A stretch of 31,530 bases of DNA from contig DGTA01000119.1 in NCBI GenBank assembly GCA_002394165.1, positions 1 to 31,530 on the forward strand, given 5' to 3'. The position numbers and the translations under genes were made by a program. This DNA is from Lachnospiraceae bacterium UBA4348. Its GTDB lineage: Bacteria; Bacillota; Clostridia; Lachnospirales; Lachnospiraceae. Under the pieces are notes generated by a model that was given only the letters and a program-made list of their open reading frames with translations, had not been told where the DNA came from and searched no databases. This document shows positions 1 through 9,715 of the stretch, piece after piece. Numbering within the stretch: the first letter of the stretch is position 1; the number at the start of each line of letters is the position of its first letter.

Positions 1-618
1 GGTCATGCCGTTGCCCATGACGATGATCATCTCTTTCATTTTTCCCTCGGCCAGAAGAACGTCCGCGATACGGCCCAGGTGTCCCTGGTAGACCCAGCCG
101 ATCTCATTCTCCCCGTAGCCGTGCTGCAGGTACAGCACCGGATATTTTTTCGAAGGATCGAAGGAGGCGGGCGTGTAGACCAGGCAGATCTCTTCCTTTC
201 CGGTCACGGATGAATGAAAATAATGCCGGGTCACCGCGCCGTGCGGTACGCCTTCGAGCCCGTCCCAGTCTTCCCCGGGGACCGGAATATCAAAAAAGTT
301 CATGGGCCGGCAGCAGCCGTACCCGATCGGCAGATAAGGACATAACACATCCGCGTCATCGATCTTAAGGAAAAAATACTGGAAGCCGCGTCCGAGATCG
401 ACGGTGCCCTCCCACATCTGTTCAGACACTCTGCGCAGGGGGAACTGCGTCCCGAACTGATCCAGGAGAACGCTCTGCGCCTGCGGCGCCTTGATCCTGA
501 CAAACACTTTCCCGTCAGGCAGTATCTCATATCCCTGATCCCCGTCCCTGTCAGGCTCTCCATAGTACGGATCGAAGGAAAGCGGTATATCCAGCGGCCA
601 CTGTTCTTTCATTTTCAT
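1..618 (-). CDS. Putative esterase (esterase D / enterochelin-esterase-like), C-terminus cut by window edge
   Basis: This reading frame is open from an ATG at 618 to the left edge, giving about 206 residues without the C-terminus. The first ~120 residues read like an immunoglobulin-like (E-set/CBM48-type) domain, with segments such as YEILPDGKVFVRIKAP and GRGFQYFFLKIDD. A linker leads into the start of an alpha/beta-hydrolase of the putative-esterase family: ICLVYTPASFDPSKKYPVLYLQHGYGENEIGW, then IIVMGNGM just before the edge. The HGYGE turn is typical of the family; the nucleophile serine would lie outside the window. Related proteins de-esterify carbohydrate or siderophore substrates, but the substrate here is unknown. 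An AAAGGGG ribosome site sits just upstream; a second ATG at 612 in the same frame is an alternative start. The gene follows the lysC terminator on the same strand and may use its own promoter. Confidence 0.8.
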   Translation of the reverse strand, partial: MKMKEQWPLDIPLSFDPYYGEPDRDGDQGYEILPDGKVFVRIKAPQAQSVLLDQFGTQFPLRRVSEQMWEGTVDLGRGFQYFFLKIDDADVLCPYLPIGYGCCRPMNFFDIPVPGEDWDGLEGVPHGAVTRHYFHSSVTGKEEICLVYTPASFDPSKKYPVLYLQHGYGENEIGWVYQGHLGRIADVLLAEGKMKEMIIVMGNGMT

Positions 619-651
619 TCGTCCCCTTTCTGTTTTCCGGTCTATACAAAG

Positions 652-680
652 ACGCTGACAGAGTTTTTCTCTGCCAGCGC
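652..680 (-). terminator. Hairpin terminator after lysC
   Basis: Two 12-base arms (652-663 and 669-680) pair around a five-base loop, with one or two G-T or mismatched positions. Read on the minus strand the hairpin begins 14 bases past the lysC stop and is followed by CTTTGT, a weak T-rich tail. It probably ends the cobO-like/dapB/lysC transcript before the esterase gene. Confidence 0.6.
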
Positions 681-693
681 TGTGTTTTAAAGG

Positions 694-2019
694 TCAGTCC
701 TCCAGCTCGGAGGTGATAAAGATATCGTAGATCGCGCGGATCGCGGTTTCAAAGTCTTCGTTGCGCACGCCGATGATGATGTTCAGCTCGCTCGATCCCT
801 GGTCGATCATCTTGATGTTGATCCTGGCATGCGCCAGGGCGGAAAAGACCTGTCCGGCCGTTCCTTTTCTCGTCTTCATTCCCCTGCCCACGATCGCGAT
901 CAGGGCCAGGTCGCCCTCAAGGTCGATGGTATCGGGATGGACCGCGCGGTGCAGCCCGGAGATGACGCTCTGCTCCTTCTCCTCGAACTCGCTCTGGTGG
1001 ACCAGGACGGAGAAGGTATCGATTCCCGAGGGAGTATGCTCAAAGGAGATCCCGTTCTCCTCGAACACCTGGAGGACCCTGCGCCCGAAGCCGATCTCCG
1101 AGTTCATCATGTCCTTTTCGATGTTGATCGAGCAGAAGCCCTTTTTGCCCGCGATGCCCGTGATGACATGTTTGGGCTGCCGGCAGGTGCTCTCCACGAT
1201 CATGGTGCCGTGGTCTTCCGGCCGGTTCGTGTTGCGGATATTGATGGGGATCCCTTCCTTCCTGACCGGGAAGATGGCATCCTCGTGCAGGACAGTCGCG
1301 CCCATGTAGGAGAGCTCTCTCAGCTCGCGGTAGGTGATCACATCGATCACTTCCGGATCGGGAACCAGATGAGGATCCGTCACCAGCACGCCGCTCACGT
1401 CTGTCCAGTTCTCGTAGACGTCTGCGTGGACCGCGCGCGCCACGATCGATCCGGTGATATCGGATCCGCCGCGGGAAAAGGTCTTGATCGATCCGTCCGG
1501 CATGGCTCCGTAAAAGCCCGGAATAACGGCGTACTCAATATTGCGCAGTCTCTCCCGAAGGATCTGGTGTGTTTTTTCGCTGTCAAAATTGCCGCTTTCG
1601 TCAAAGCAGACCACCTCGGCGGCGTCGATAAACCGGAAACCCAGGTACCTGGCCATCACCAGGCCGTTGAGATACTCGCCTCTCGAGGCCGCGTACTCCC
1701 GCCCCGCCTGGCGCAGGAAATGATCCCGGATCACCTCGAACTCACCGCTCAGGTCCAGGTCGATCTCAAGTCCTGTAATGATCTCGTTGTAACGGTCACT
1801 GATCCGCTTGATCTGGTCATCGATCAGGCCGCCCTTTGCCGCTGTGTCATAGCAGCGGTACAGCATGTCCGTCACCTTTATGTCGTCGGAATAGCGTTTT
1901 CCGGGGGCGGAAGGCACCACATAGCGGCGGGTCTCGTCACTTTTGATGATCTTTGCCGCCTTCATGATCTGGTTGGCACTGGCCAGCGAGCTTCCGCCGA
2001 ATTTTACTACTTTTTTCAT
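694..2019 (-). CDS. lysC: Aspartate kinase (aspartokinase)
   Basis: Phosphorylates L-aspartate with ATP, the first step towards lysine/diaminopimelate, threonine and methionine. The 441-residue protein starts with the kinase signature KFGGSSLA (residues 7-14). It continues with SRGEYLNGLVMARYLG, GFYGAMPDG..KTFSRGGSDITGS and NWTDVSGVLVTDPHLVPD, which form the amino-acid-kinase fold and substrate pocket. About 150 C-terminal residues form the tandem ACT region (FCSINIEKDMMN..., LALIAIVGRGM..., INIKMIDQGSSELN), so feedback inhibition by a pathway amino acid is expected. No internal second start for a separate beta subunit was apparent. It lies 20 bases after dapB and is probably the last gene of a cobO-like/dapB/lysC operon. 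I saw no lysine riboswitch ahead of this operon, which agrees with control by the ACT domains. Confidence 0.95.
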   Translation of the reverse strand: MKKVVKFGGSSLASANQIMKAAKIIKSDETRRYVVPSAPGKRYSDDIKVTDMLYRCYDTAAKGGLIDDQIKRISDRYNEIITGLEIDLDLSGEFEVIRDHFLRQAGREYAASRGEYLNGLVMARYLGFRFIDAAEVVCFDESGNFDSEKTHQILRERLRNIEYAVIPGFYGAMPDGSIKTFSRGGSDITGSIVARAVHADVYENWTDVSGVLVTDPHLVPDPEVIDVITYRELRELSYMGATVLHEDAIFPVRKEGIPINIRNTNRPEDHGTMIVESTCRQPKHVITGIAGKKGFCSINIEKDMMNSEIGFGRRVLQVFEENGISFEHTPSGIDTFSVLVHQSEFEEKEQSVISGLHRAVHPDTIDLEGDLALIAIVGRGMKTRKGTAGQVFSALAHARINIKMIDQGSSELNIIIGVRNEDFETAIRAIYDIFITSELED

Positions 2020-2039
2020 ACGTTGTCCCGTCCGTTCCT

Positions 2040-2807
2040 TTATTTATCTGATGCCTCGATCACATCTGCCATGGTATACAGGCCCGGCCCCTTGCCGGCC
2101 AGGAAAGCTCCCGCCTCAAGAGCTCCCTTTCCGAAGATGGCTCTCGAATAGGCGGTGTGCCTGAAAGTCAGAACCTCGTCGGTGCCCGCGAAGATCACAT
2201 CGTGCTCTCCGGGAATATTTCCGGCCCTGACGGCGCTGATCCCGAGCTCATTCTTTCCGCGTTCTCGCAGGACGCTGCTGCGGTCATAGACATATTCATA
2301 CCGGCCGTCAAGCGCTTCATTGACTGTGTCCGCGAGGGCGATCGCCGTGCCGCTGGGGGCATCCTTCTTGCGGTTGTGATGTTTTTCCACGATCTCAATG
2401 TCGAACCCGGCCTGTGCCAGCACCGGAGCTGCCTGCTTAAGGACTTTCATCAGCAGGTTGACTCCCACCGACATGTTCGCGGAGCGGAGCAGGGCAACCT
2501 TTTTCGAGGTCTCCTCCAGCGCGCTGATCTGATCCTGCGAAAGGCCCGTCGTGCAGACCACTGCCGGCGTATTTGTCTTTTCGGCGTAGGACAGCAGGCT
2601 CTCAAGGGCCTTCGGCGATGAGAAATCGATGATCACATCCGCCTCGGGGCACTCCTCAAACGAAGTAAAAACGGGATAATCCACCGCCTGCTGCGGGGCG
2701 GCCACATCGACTCCCGCCACGATCTTCAGTTCTTCATATTCTGCGCAAAGCTGCGTGATCACGCTGCCCATGCGTCCGCTGCATCCGCTCAGGATCACTC
2801 TCGTCAT
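2040..2807 (-). CDS. dapB: 4-hydroxy-tetrahydrodipicolinate reductase
   Basis: Reduces the DapA product to tetrahydrodipicolinate with NAD(P)H in the lysine/diaminopimelate pathway, needed for lysine and peptidoglycan. The 255-residue protein has the nucleotide-binding start VILSGCSGRMGSVI, the segment VIIDFSSPKAL, and the family signature EKHHNRKKDAPSGTA, which carries the catalytic His pair and Lys. Length is normal for the family (about 250-270). A strong GGAGGG site precedes the ATG at 2807. The gene lies 31 bases after the cobO-like gene and 20 bases before lysC on the same strand, so co-transcription is likely. dapA and asd are not in the window. Confidence 0.96.
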   Translation of the reverse strand: MTRVILSGCSGRMGSVITQLCAEYEELKIVAGVDVAAPQQAVDYPVFTSFEECPEADVIIDFSSPKALESLLSYAEKTNTPAVVCTTGLSQDQISALEETSKKVALLRSANMSVGVNLLMKVLKQAAPVLAQAGFDIEIVEKHHNRKKDAPSGTAIALADTVNEALDGRYEYVYDRSSVLRERGKNELGISAVRAGNIPGEHDVIFAGTDEVLTFRHTAYSRAIFGKGALEAGAFLAGKGPGLYTMADVIEASDK

Positions 2808-2838
2808 ATCTTTCCCTCCGGTATAAATCCTTGTTCTC

Positions 2839-3330
2839 TCACTCAGTCGGCTTCAGCGTGGATACTTCGGTCACTCTGTCGGCATACGGCCACAGTTCCT
2901 CGTGCCGCTCGGAGCCGGTGATGATCACGCTCACGCCCTGTCCGGCGGACTCGATCACTTCTTTGAGTTCCTCCGGTCCGATGACGCCTAAGCTGACCAG
3001 GTCCAGCGCCTCATCCAGCACCAGGATATCGCACTCGCCGGTCGCCGCTACCTTCCGGGCATACCCGATGCCGTTCTTCATATGGAAGGCTTCCTCCGCC
3101 TTCTCCTCCTCGGTAAGCTCCCTGTACGGAGCATCGAACTTGTCAAAGCAGAACAGCTTGATCTCAGGCTCGAGCCTGCGCAGGTAATCGTACTCCACAC
3201 TGGCTTTTCCCTTCAGGAAACGGACAATGAAAACGGACTTTCCCTTGCAGGCACCGCTCACAGCCCGGCCGATCGCGGCGGAAGATTTACCGACTCCCTG
3301 TCCGCAGTAAAAATGTATCTGATCATTCAT
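2839..3330 (-). CDS. CobO/BtuR-family P-loop ATPase (corrinoid adenosyltransferase-like)
   Basis: The 163-residue protein resembles cob(I)yrinic acid a,c-diamide adenosyltransferase (CobA/CobO/BtuR), which transfers adenosyl from ATP to cobalt(I) corrinoids. The N-terminus IHFYCGQGVGKSSAAIGRAV takes the place of the usual GNGKGKTTAA P-loop, followed by VFIVRFLKGK (family: VxxVQFIKG). CDILVLDEALDLVSLGVI matches the Walker-B segment VLDExxxAL. It is somewhat shorter than typical members (about 175-200 residues), and Lys-to-Val and Thr-to-Ser changes occur in the P-loop. It is the first gene of an apparent operon with dapB and lysC and has no cobalamin genes nearby, so either a true adenosyltransferase or a related ATPase with another job is possible. 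I am sure of the family, not of the reaction. Confidence 0.78.
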   Translation of the reverse strand: MNDQIHFYCGQGVGKSSAAIGRAVSGACKGKSVFIVRFLKGKASVEYDYLRRLEPEIKLFCFDKFDAPYRELTEEEKAEEAFHMKNGIGYARKVAATGECDILVLDEALDLVSLGVIGPEELKEVIESAGQGVSVIITGSERHEELWPYADRVTEVSTLKPTE

Positions 3331-3374
3331 TTTGATAACACTCCCTCATATAATCGATGGGCAATCTATTCAGA

Positions 3375-3403
3375 GTTATACTACAGGCCGCAGATAAATG
3401 CAA
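3375..3403 (-). promoter_or_regulatory. Candidate sigma-A promoter for the cobO-like/dapB/lysC operon
   Basis: On the minus strand a TTGCAT -35 box (3398-3403) is separated by 17 bases from a TATAAC -10 box (3375-3380). The expected start near 3368 gives a leader of about 40 bases, too short for a lysine or cobalamin riboswitch. Confidence 0.6.
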
Positions 3404-3413
3404 GGCATGGCAG

Positions 3414-3536
3414 TTTCTGACAGGGGACAGTCCTCAGAGCTTTTTGTGTCTTTACATTACTTATATTTGTGTTAGAATGGCTTAGGCGCCGGTTTTACCG
3501 GCGCCGCATTGAATAAGGACTGTCCCCTGTCAGAAA
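3414..3536. repeat. Inverted-repeat element (REP/MITE-like) between cobO-like gene and typA
   Basis: Perfect 21-base inverted repeats (3414-3434 and 3516-3536, beginning TTTCTGACAGGGGACAG) enclose about 80 bases. Inside are a promoter reading towards typA and a 9-base-stem hairpin (3485-3505, GGCGCCGGT/ACCGGCGCC). TGACAGGGGACAG also forms the right end of the element at 10581-10795, so these are copies of one repeat family. Repeats of this kind are often mobilised by REP-associated tyrosine transposases; none is encoded here, so that link is inference. Confidence 0.7.
3451..3478 (+). promoter_or_regulatory. Candidate promoter for typA, inside the inverted-repeat element
   Basis: TTTACA (3451-3456), a 16-base spacer and TAGAAT (3473-3478), with a TGT extended -10 just before it. 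Transcription would start near 3485, exactly where the 9-base-stem hairpin begins, giving a typA leader of about 65 bases. It is the only good promoter I see ahead of typA. Confidence 0.6.
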
Positions 3537-3550
3537 TTTCGGAGGAAAGA

Positions 3551-5386
<1,836 letters not shown>

Positions 5387-5390
5387 TACT

Positions 5391-6926
5391 ATGAATTTTA
5401 AAAAGAACCCATTGACCAGCCGGCTTTTTATGATCGTGTCAAGTGCCGTATTCTGGGGGATTCTGGCCCACGGAATGGCCCTGTTTCATAAATTTTCCTA
5501 CCATGACGACACCTCGGCTTTCAACAGTGTGGGGGTCAGTTATCAGGCAGGAAGATGGATGCTGGGGCTGATGGGGGACTTTGTCAGGAAAACAACGGGC
5601 GGCAGGCTTTACAGCCTGCCGATTGTTAATGGCATGGTCACGATCCTGTGCATCGCTCTTATTCTCTGCCTTATCTATAAGATGACGGATCTGTGCGATC
5701 CGGTCATGTGCTTCCTTGTCACCGGCATTTTGGTGACCTTTCCCGCCATTACCAGTGTCTTCGGCTATATGTTCACCGCACCGTACTATTATTTCGGGCT
5801 GCTGTGCGGCGTCTTCGGAATCTATCTTTTCAACAGAAAAAAGAATCTCCTGACCCTGCTCTTGTGCATCGCCCTGATGGCCTGCGCGGTGGGAACCTAT
5901 CAGGTCAACATTTCTGCCCTAACCTGTGTCCTGATCCTGATAACGCTTCAGCACACGCTTCACTCTGAGTATCATCCCCATGACATTTTAAAGGCCGCTG
6001 CCGGGATCCTTCTCCCTGCTGCCGGCTCCATGGCCGCATATCTGGTCGTCAACCAGATCTTCCTTAAGATAAAAGGGATCGAAATGGTCTCCGACCGCAG
6101 AAACATCTCGGGCATGGGAATGACCGGTATTTCCGGTTATCTCGGAAGGATCCTCACCGCTTACAAAGAGTTCTTCTGCCCCACCGCAAAAAGCGATGAG
6201 AACATGTTTCCCTTCATAGCCCGTTACCTTCACCAGGCGCTGATCGTGATCTGTCTGATCCTTGCCATCTGCCTGGTGGTAAAAGCTTTCAGGGAAAACG
6301 TCCTCAAGGGAGTTACGCTGGCCATTCTGACCGCGGTTTATCCCCTGGCGGCGTACCTGGTATTTGTGATGGTGGAACAATACATCATCCACAGCGTGAT
6401 GACTTTCGGAGAAGCCTTTACCTTCCTGCTGGCGGTATGGCTCTTTGAAAATACGGATGCCGCACCGAAAGCCGTCGTCTGGTCTAAAAAGATCGTTCTC
6501 ATCCTGACGGCGCTGCTTCTGTTCATGAATATCCGTCTGGCGGGCCTGTGCTATTTAAAAGCGGATGTACTGCAGTCCCAGGCCGTCAGCTTCTACAACT
6601 CATTAGCCTCCCGGATCCGTTCCGTAAAGGAGTATACGGATGAGACACCGGTGGTGTACATCAATGAGGACAAAAAAGAGGACCAGTCCTTTGCGGGAAC
6701 TGATCCATGGTTTGAGTCGATCCGTATTCTTCCGTATGGTTATTCATCGATCATCAATAATTATGAGTGGAAGAAGAACATGGCCTTCTGGTGCGGTTTC
6801 AGGCCGGAGGTTTCCTCTTCGGAACCTTTTGAATCCTCCCCGGTCGTGGCCGCGATGCCTTCTTATCCGGATGACGGATCGGTCAGGTTTATAGACGGCT
6901 GCATCGTCGTGAAGTTTTCCGACTAA
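5391..6926 (+). CDS. GtrII-type polytopic membrane glucosyltransferase-domain protein
   Basis: The 511-residue protein has many hydrophobic segments (for example residues ~12-30, 75-100, 105-160, 175-220 and 280-390). It starts with SRLFMIVSSAVFWGILAHGMALFHKFSYHDD, where an acidic pair follows the first membrane segment, as in GT-C-fold enzymes. The pattern matches the glucosyltransferase GtrII family, whose members add glucose from a lipid carrier to cell-surface polysaccharide or O-antigen on the outer face of the membrane. The C-terminal ~110 residues are soluble and would lie outside. It begins four bases after typA and is probably co-transcribed, with a ribosome site inside the end of typA. 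Its stop is five bases from that of the convergent GntR gene, with no obvious terminator between. The acceptor is unknown and no polysaccharide cluster is nearby. Confidence 0.78.
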   Translation: MNFKKNPLTSRLFMIVSSAVFWGILAHGMALFHKFSYHDDTSAFNSVGVSYQAGRWMLGLMGDFVRKTTGGRLYSLPIVNGMVTILCIALILCLIYKMTDLCDPVMCFLVTGILVTFPAITSVFGYMFTAPYYYFGLLCGVFGIYLFNRKKNLLTLLLCIALMACAVGTYQVNISALTCVLILITLQHTLHSEYHPHDILKAAAGILLPAAGSMAAYLVVNQIFLKIKGIEMVSDRRNISGMGMTGISGYLGRILTAYKEFFCPTAKSDENMFPFIARYLHQALIVICLILAICLVVKAFRENVLKGVTLAILTAVYPLAAYLVFVMVEQYIIHSVMTFGEAFTFLLAVWLFENTDAAPKAVVWSKKIVLILTALLLFMNIRLAGLCYLKADVLQSQAVSFYNSLASRIRSVKEYTDETPVVYINEDKKEDQSFAGTDPWFESIRILPYGYSSIINNYEWKKNMAFWCGFRPEVSSSEPFESSPVVAAMPSYPDDGSVRFIDGCIVVKFSD

Positions 6927-6931
6927 GGCAC

Positions 6932-7606
6932 TTACTCCGGATCCTCGAGCAGTTTCCGGATGTTCTCAAGCTGCATGCGGATATGTTCTTCCATGCACGC
7001 CTGGGCCCTCTCCTCATCCCGCTTTTCCAGAGCCTCGAGGATCTCTTCATGCTGACGGACGAGCTCTCTGTGAGTATCTTCAGCTTTCAGGCTCTCGATC
7101 CTGTAGCGGAAGACCTGCTCCCGGATCTGGGTCAGGAGGGCCGAAAGTATGCGGTTTTGCGCTGCATCATCTATAATACGGTGAAATTCTTCATCCGACC
7201 GGGCACTTTCCGCCCGGTCGTTTTTTTCCAGGCTCACCCTGAACCGGTTAAGCGCCGAGCGCATCTGGTTAAGCTGGAGGAGCGTAATGCTCCCGCAGGC
7301 CTTTCTGACAGCCAGGTGTTCCAGCGCCAGACGGACCTCCATGACCTCCAGCAGATCCCGGAGGGATATCCTGGCAACGACCGCCCCCTTATTGGGGATC
7401 ACTTCAACGAGTCCGTCCGCCTCAAGCAGGCGGAGCGCTTCCCTGACAGGGGTCCTGGAGACACCAAGATCCTTCGCCAGATGCATTTCCATCAGCCGTT
7501 CATCCGGGCTCAGATTGCCCAGCAGGATCCCCCTGCGAATGGCCTCGTAAACTGCCTCGCGAAGAGGCTGATCCTCTCTCACATGAAGCACCAGTTGTCC
7601 TGTCAT
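6932..7606 (-). CDS. GntR-family transcriptional regulator, FadR/FCD type
   Basis: A 224-residue DNA-binding regulator. Residues ~10-75 form the winged helix-turn-helix (LREAVYEAIRRGILLG, LAKDLGVSRTPVREALRLLE, GLVEVIPNKGAVV), typical of GntR proteins. Residues ~80-215 form an all-helical FCD ligand domain; the metal-binding pattern is present, with Asp and His in SDEEFHRIID and His residues in RQHEEILEAL and MEEHIRMQL. The ligand is likely a small carboxylate, but the sequence does not say which. It is the last gene of a proC / methylase / ispE / gntR run, starting seven bases after the ispE stop. ispE next to a GntR gene recurs, as I recall, in related Clostridia, so the regulator need not act on ispE itself. 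Confidence 0.9.
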   Translation of the reverse strand: MTGQLVLHVREDQPLREAVYEAIRRGILLGNLSPDERLMEMHLAKDLGVSRTPVREALRLLEADGLVEVIPNKGAVVARISLRDLLEVMEVRLALEHLAVRKACGSITLLQLNQMRSALNRFRVSLEKNDRAESARSDEEFHRIIDDAAQNRILSALLTQIREQVFRYRIESLKAEDTHRELVRQHEEILEALEKRDEERAQACMEEHIRMQLENIRKLLEDPE

Positions 7607-7613
7607 AGCTTTC

Positions 7614-8522
7614 TCACTCCTTCGTTTGCTGTTCCCGGCAATGAGTGCTGCTTTCGTCTGTCAGAAACATATCCGTCAGGACTGCCATCTGCAGTCCTTC
7701 CAGTGTTTTCAGTTCTTCTAAGGTCCTGCGCGCCGCCTCGCGGTCCTCAAACAGGCCGAACACCGTGGGCCCGCTGCCGCTCATCATCGCACCGATGGCG
7801 CCCCCCTGAAGCATCAACTCCCGGATCTTCCCGATCTGCGGACATATATCCAGGGTGACCGTCTCGAGTACATTTCCCATCGCCTGCGCCAGCGCCCTCA
7901 GATCCCTGTTTTTCAGCGCCCTGATCTGGGCGTCGATATCCGGATGCTCCTTCAAGGCTCCCACATCAAGGTGCGTATACACGTACTTGGTGGAGATATG
8001 CGCATCCGGCTTGGCCAGCAGCACATGGCACCTCGGCGGTGAGGGAAGCCTTGTCAGCTGTTCGCCGATCCCCTCGGCCAGGGCCGTTCCCCTCATCAGG
8101 CAGAACGGAACATCCGCACCGATAGCCGTTCCCTGGCTCATCAGGTCCTGCAGGGAAAGCCCCAGATCGAACAGCCGGTTGATGCCGATCATGGCCGCCG
8201 CGGCGTCGGAACTGCCGCCCGCCAGTCCGGCTGCCACCGGAATGTGTTTTTCAAGATCGACGAAGACGCCCTCCCGGATATTGAATTCATCCATCAGAAG
8301 CTGGCAGGAACGCACCACCAGGTTGTCACGGTCAACCGGAAGAAACGGCAGGTTCGTCTTCATGCGGATCCCCTCCGCCTTCGTCCGGCGCATCGTCAGC
8401 CTGTCAAACAGGCGGATGCTCTGCATGATCATACGAAGATCATGATATCCGTCCTCGCGCCTGCGAAGCACGTCCAGACCCAGATTGATCTTGGCACAGG
8501 CCTTCAGTGAAATCTCTTTCAT
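7614..8522 (-). CDS. ispE: 4-(cytidine 5'-diphospho)-2-C-methyl-D-erythritol kinase
   Basis: Phosphorylates CDP-methylerythritol at the 2-hydroxyl with ATP, the fourth step of the MEP isoprenoid pathway. The 302-residue protein is a GHMP kinase: KACAKINLGLDVLRRREDGYHDL at the start, including the conserved Lys. The glycine-rich ATP loop PVAAGLAGGSSDAAAA lies at residues ~95-110, GADVPFCL carries the catalytic Asp, and MMSGSGPTVFGLF is motif 3. Length is slightly above the usual 280-300 because of a short polar tail. It starts seven bases after the methylase gene and ends seven bases before the GntR gene, so it is probably translated from one operon mRNA. Confidence 0.96.
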   Translation of the reverse strand: MKEISLKACAKINLGLDVLRRREDGYHDLRMIMQSIRLFDRLTMRRTKAEGIRMKTNLPFLPVDRDNLVVRSCQLLMDEFNIREGVFVDLEKHIPVAAGLAGGSSDAAAAMIGINRLFDLGLSLQDLMSQGTAIGADVPFCLMRGTALAEGIGEQLTRLPSPPRCHVLLAKPDAHISTKYVYTHLDVGALKEHPDIDAQIRALKNRDLRALAQAMGNVLETVTLDICPQIGKIRELMLQGGAIGAMMSGSGPTVFGLFEDREAARRTLEELKTLEGLQMAVLTDMFLTDESSTHCREQQTKE

Positions 8523-8529
8523 GTGTTCC

Positions 8530-9699
8530 TCACATATTCTCTCTCAGCCACGGGACCTGCCCCTCCGGCACGTTGGTGATGATCAGGTGCAGGGCATTGC
8601 GGTCATTACGGCTACGCATATTGTACAGATACCGGTTCTCAAAAGGAAGGATCCTGAATTTCCCCTCGTACAGGCTCCGGATGAGCGGCGTGTCCTTGAT
8701 CACCAGGATAAACGAGGCTTTCAGGTTTTCCAGCAGCGCGGCCAGGCGGGCCTGATCCTCCGGTCCGAACTCGTTCCCCTCATAGTCGGAGAATTCCGTG
8801 TCGTAGGGCGGATCAAGAAAGACAAAATCACGGTCCGTCATGTCCAGGGAGGTCATCAGCTCCTCAAAATCCATGCAGTAGAGCTGGGTCCGGCCCAGCA
8901 AGGAGGCCGTCGGCCCCGAGAACATGCGCTCCACCTTAGAGGTCAGATCCTTGCGGTTATAGCTGATCCCCCCGTAGGGAATGTTGAACTCGCCCTTCCG
9001 GTTGTAGCGGAACATGGAGCCGTAGCAGTACTCGCGGATAAAATAGAAGTTGGCGCACCTGTACGCATCCGACGTGATCATCCTGCCCGAGGCGATGTCA
9101 TTGAACACATTCCGAAGGTACAGATAAAATCCCGAGGTGAACCCGGTGATCAGATTATCCTTCAGGTCCGACGCGCTGAGCGGCTTTTTCTGATGATTGC
9201 GCACGGTCCGGATCATCTTGTCCTCCACCGATTCGCGCATCACCCGGAAGAACTCCTCCCTGTCCGGGATCAGTTCACTGACCACCGTCTCGTCATTAAC
9301 GATCTTATCGACCAGCGCATGGTGGATCTTCAGTTCCCGCACCCCTGCCGCTCCGTCCTCCTCAGACAGCGCCTTCTCATACAGGCCAAAAAGCATGTGC
9401 AGCAGTCTGTACTGATCGTCGCAACGCTTCTGGAGAGCGCCGAAGGTCCGGCACTGCAGGTTCAGTATCCGGTGAAACTCCCTGTCCTGGGCTTTCACCA
9501 GCTCATAGAAATCCATCAGGTATCTGGAGGTATCGTTTAAAATGGCACTCGGCGGATTCAGGTGAAAATACAGCGCCGCACCTCCCGCGAACGGTTCAAT
9601 ATACCGGTCATGATCCGGGATCAGGTGCAGGAACTGCCCTATCTCAGAGCCTTTTCCGCCCGGCCACTTGATCAGCGGCCTGGGAGTTATCTTTTTCAT
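8530..9699 (-). CDS. Dam-type DNA adenine-N6 methyltransferase (D12 class), solitary
   Basis: A 389-residue DNA N6-adenine methylase of the alpha/D12 class. The N-terminus RPLIKWPGGKGSEIG and YIEPFAGGAALYFHL (residues 33-47) form the S-adenosylmethionine pocket. RYNRKGEFNIPYGG (231-244) matches the Dam segment RFNxxGEFNVPFG, which contacts DNA. FVFLDPPYDTEF (292-303) is the catalytic DPPY motif. E. coli Dam has about 278 residues; this protein has roughly 100 more, mainly between residues ~75 and 225. No restriction enzyme is adjacent, so it looks like an orphan methylase for regulation or repair rather than half of a restriction system. It lies 16 bases after proC and 7 before ispE, within a housekeeping operon. 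The Dam-like segment suggests GATC-type specificity, but this is not certain. Confidence 0.9.
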   Translation of the reverse strand: MKKITPRPLIKWPGGKGSEIGQFLHLIPDHDRYIEPFAGGAALYFHLNPPSAILNDTSRYLMDFYELVKAQDREFHRILNLQCRTFGALQKRCDDQYRLLHMLFGLYEKALSEEDGAAGVRELKIHHALVDKIVNDETVVSELIPDREEFFRVMRESVEDKMIRTVRNHQKKPLSASDLKDNLITGFTSGFYLYLRNVFNDIASGRMITSDAYRCANFYFIREYCYGSMFRYNRKGEFNIPYGGISYNRKDLTSKVERMFSGPTASLLGRTQLYCMDFEELMTSLDMTDRDFVFLDPPYDTEFSDYEGNEFGPEDQARLAALLENLKASFILVIKDTPLIRSLYEGKFRILPFENRYLYNMRSRNDRNALHLIITNVPEGQVPWLRENM

Positions 9700-9715
9700 A
9701 TCCCGTCCTCTGTTA

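Noticed and set aside
829..2151. Long open frame on the plus strand (440 codons) opposite lysC and the end of dapB
   Set aside because: It is an antisense shadow of GC-rich coding DNA; its product is rich in Asp, His and Arg with no recognisable motif, and lysC on the other strand is clear.
3331..3400. Lysine or cobalamin riboswitch ahead of the cobO-like/dapB/lysC operon
   Set aside because: The promoter lies only about 40 bases before the start codon and no riboswitch core is seen.
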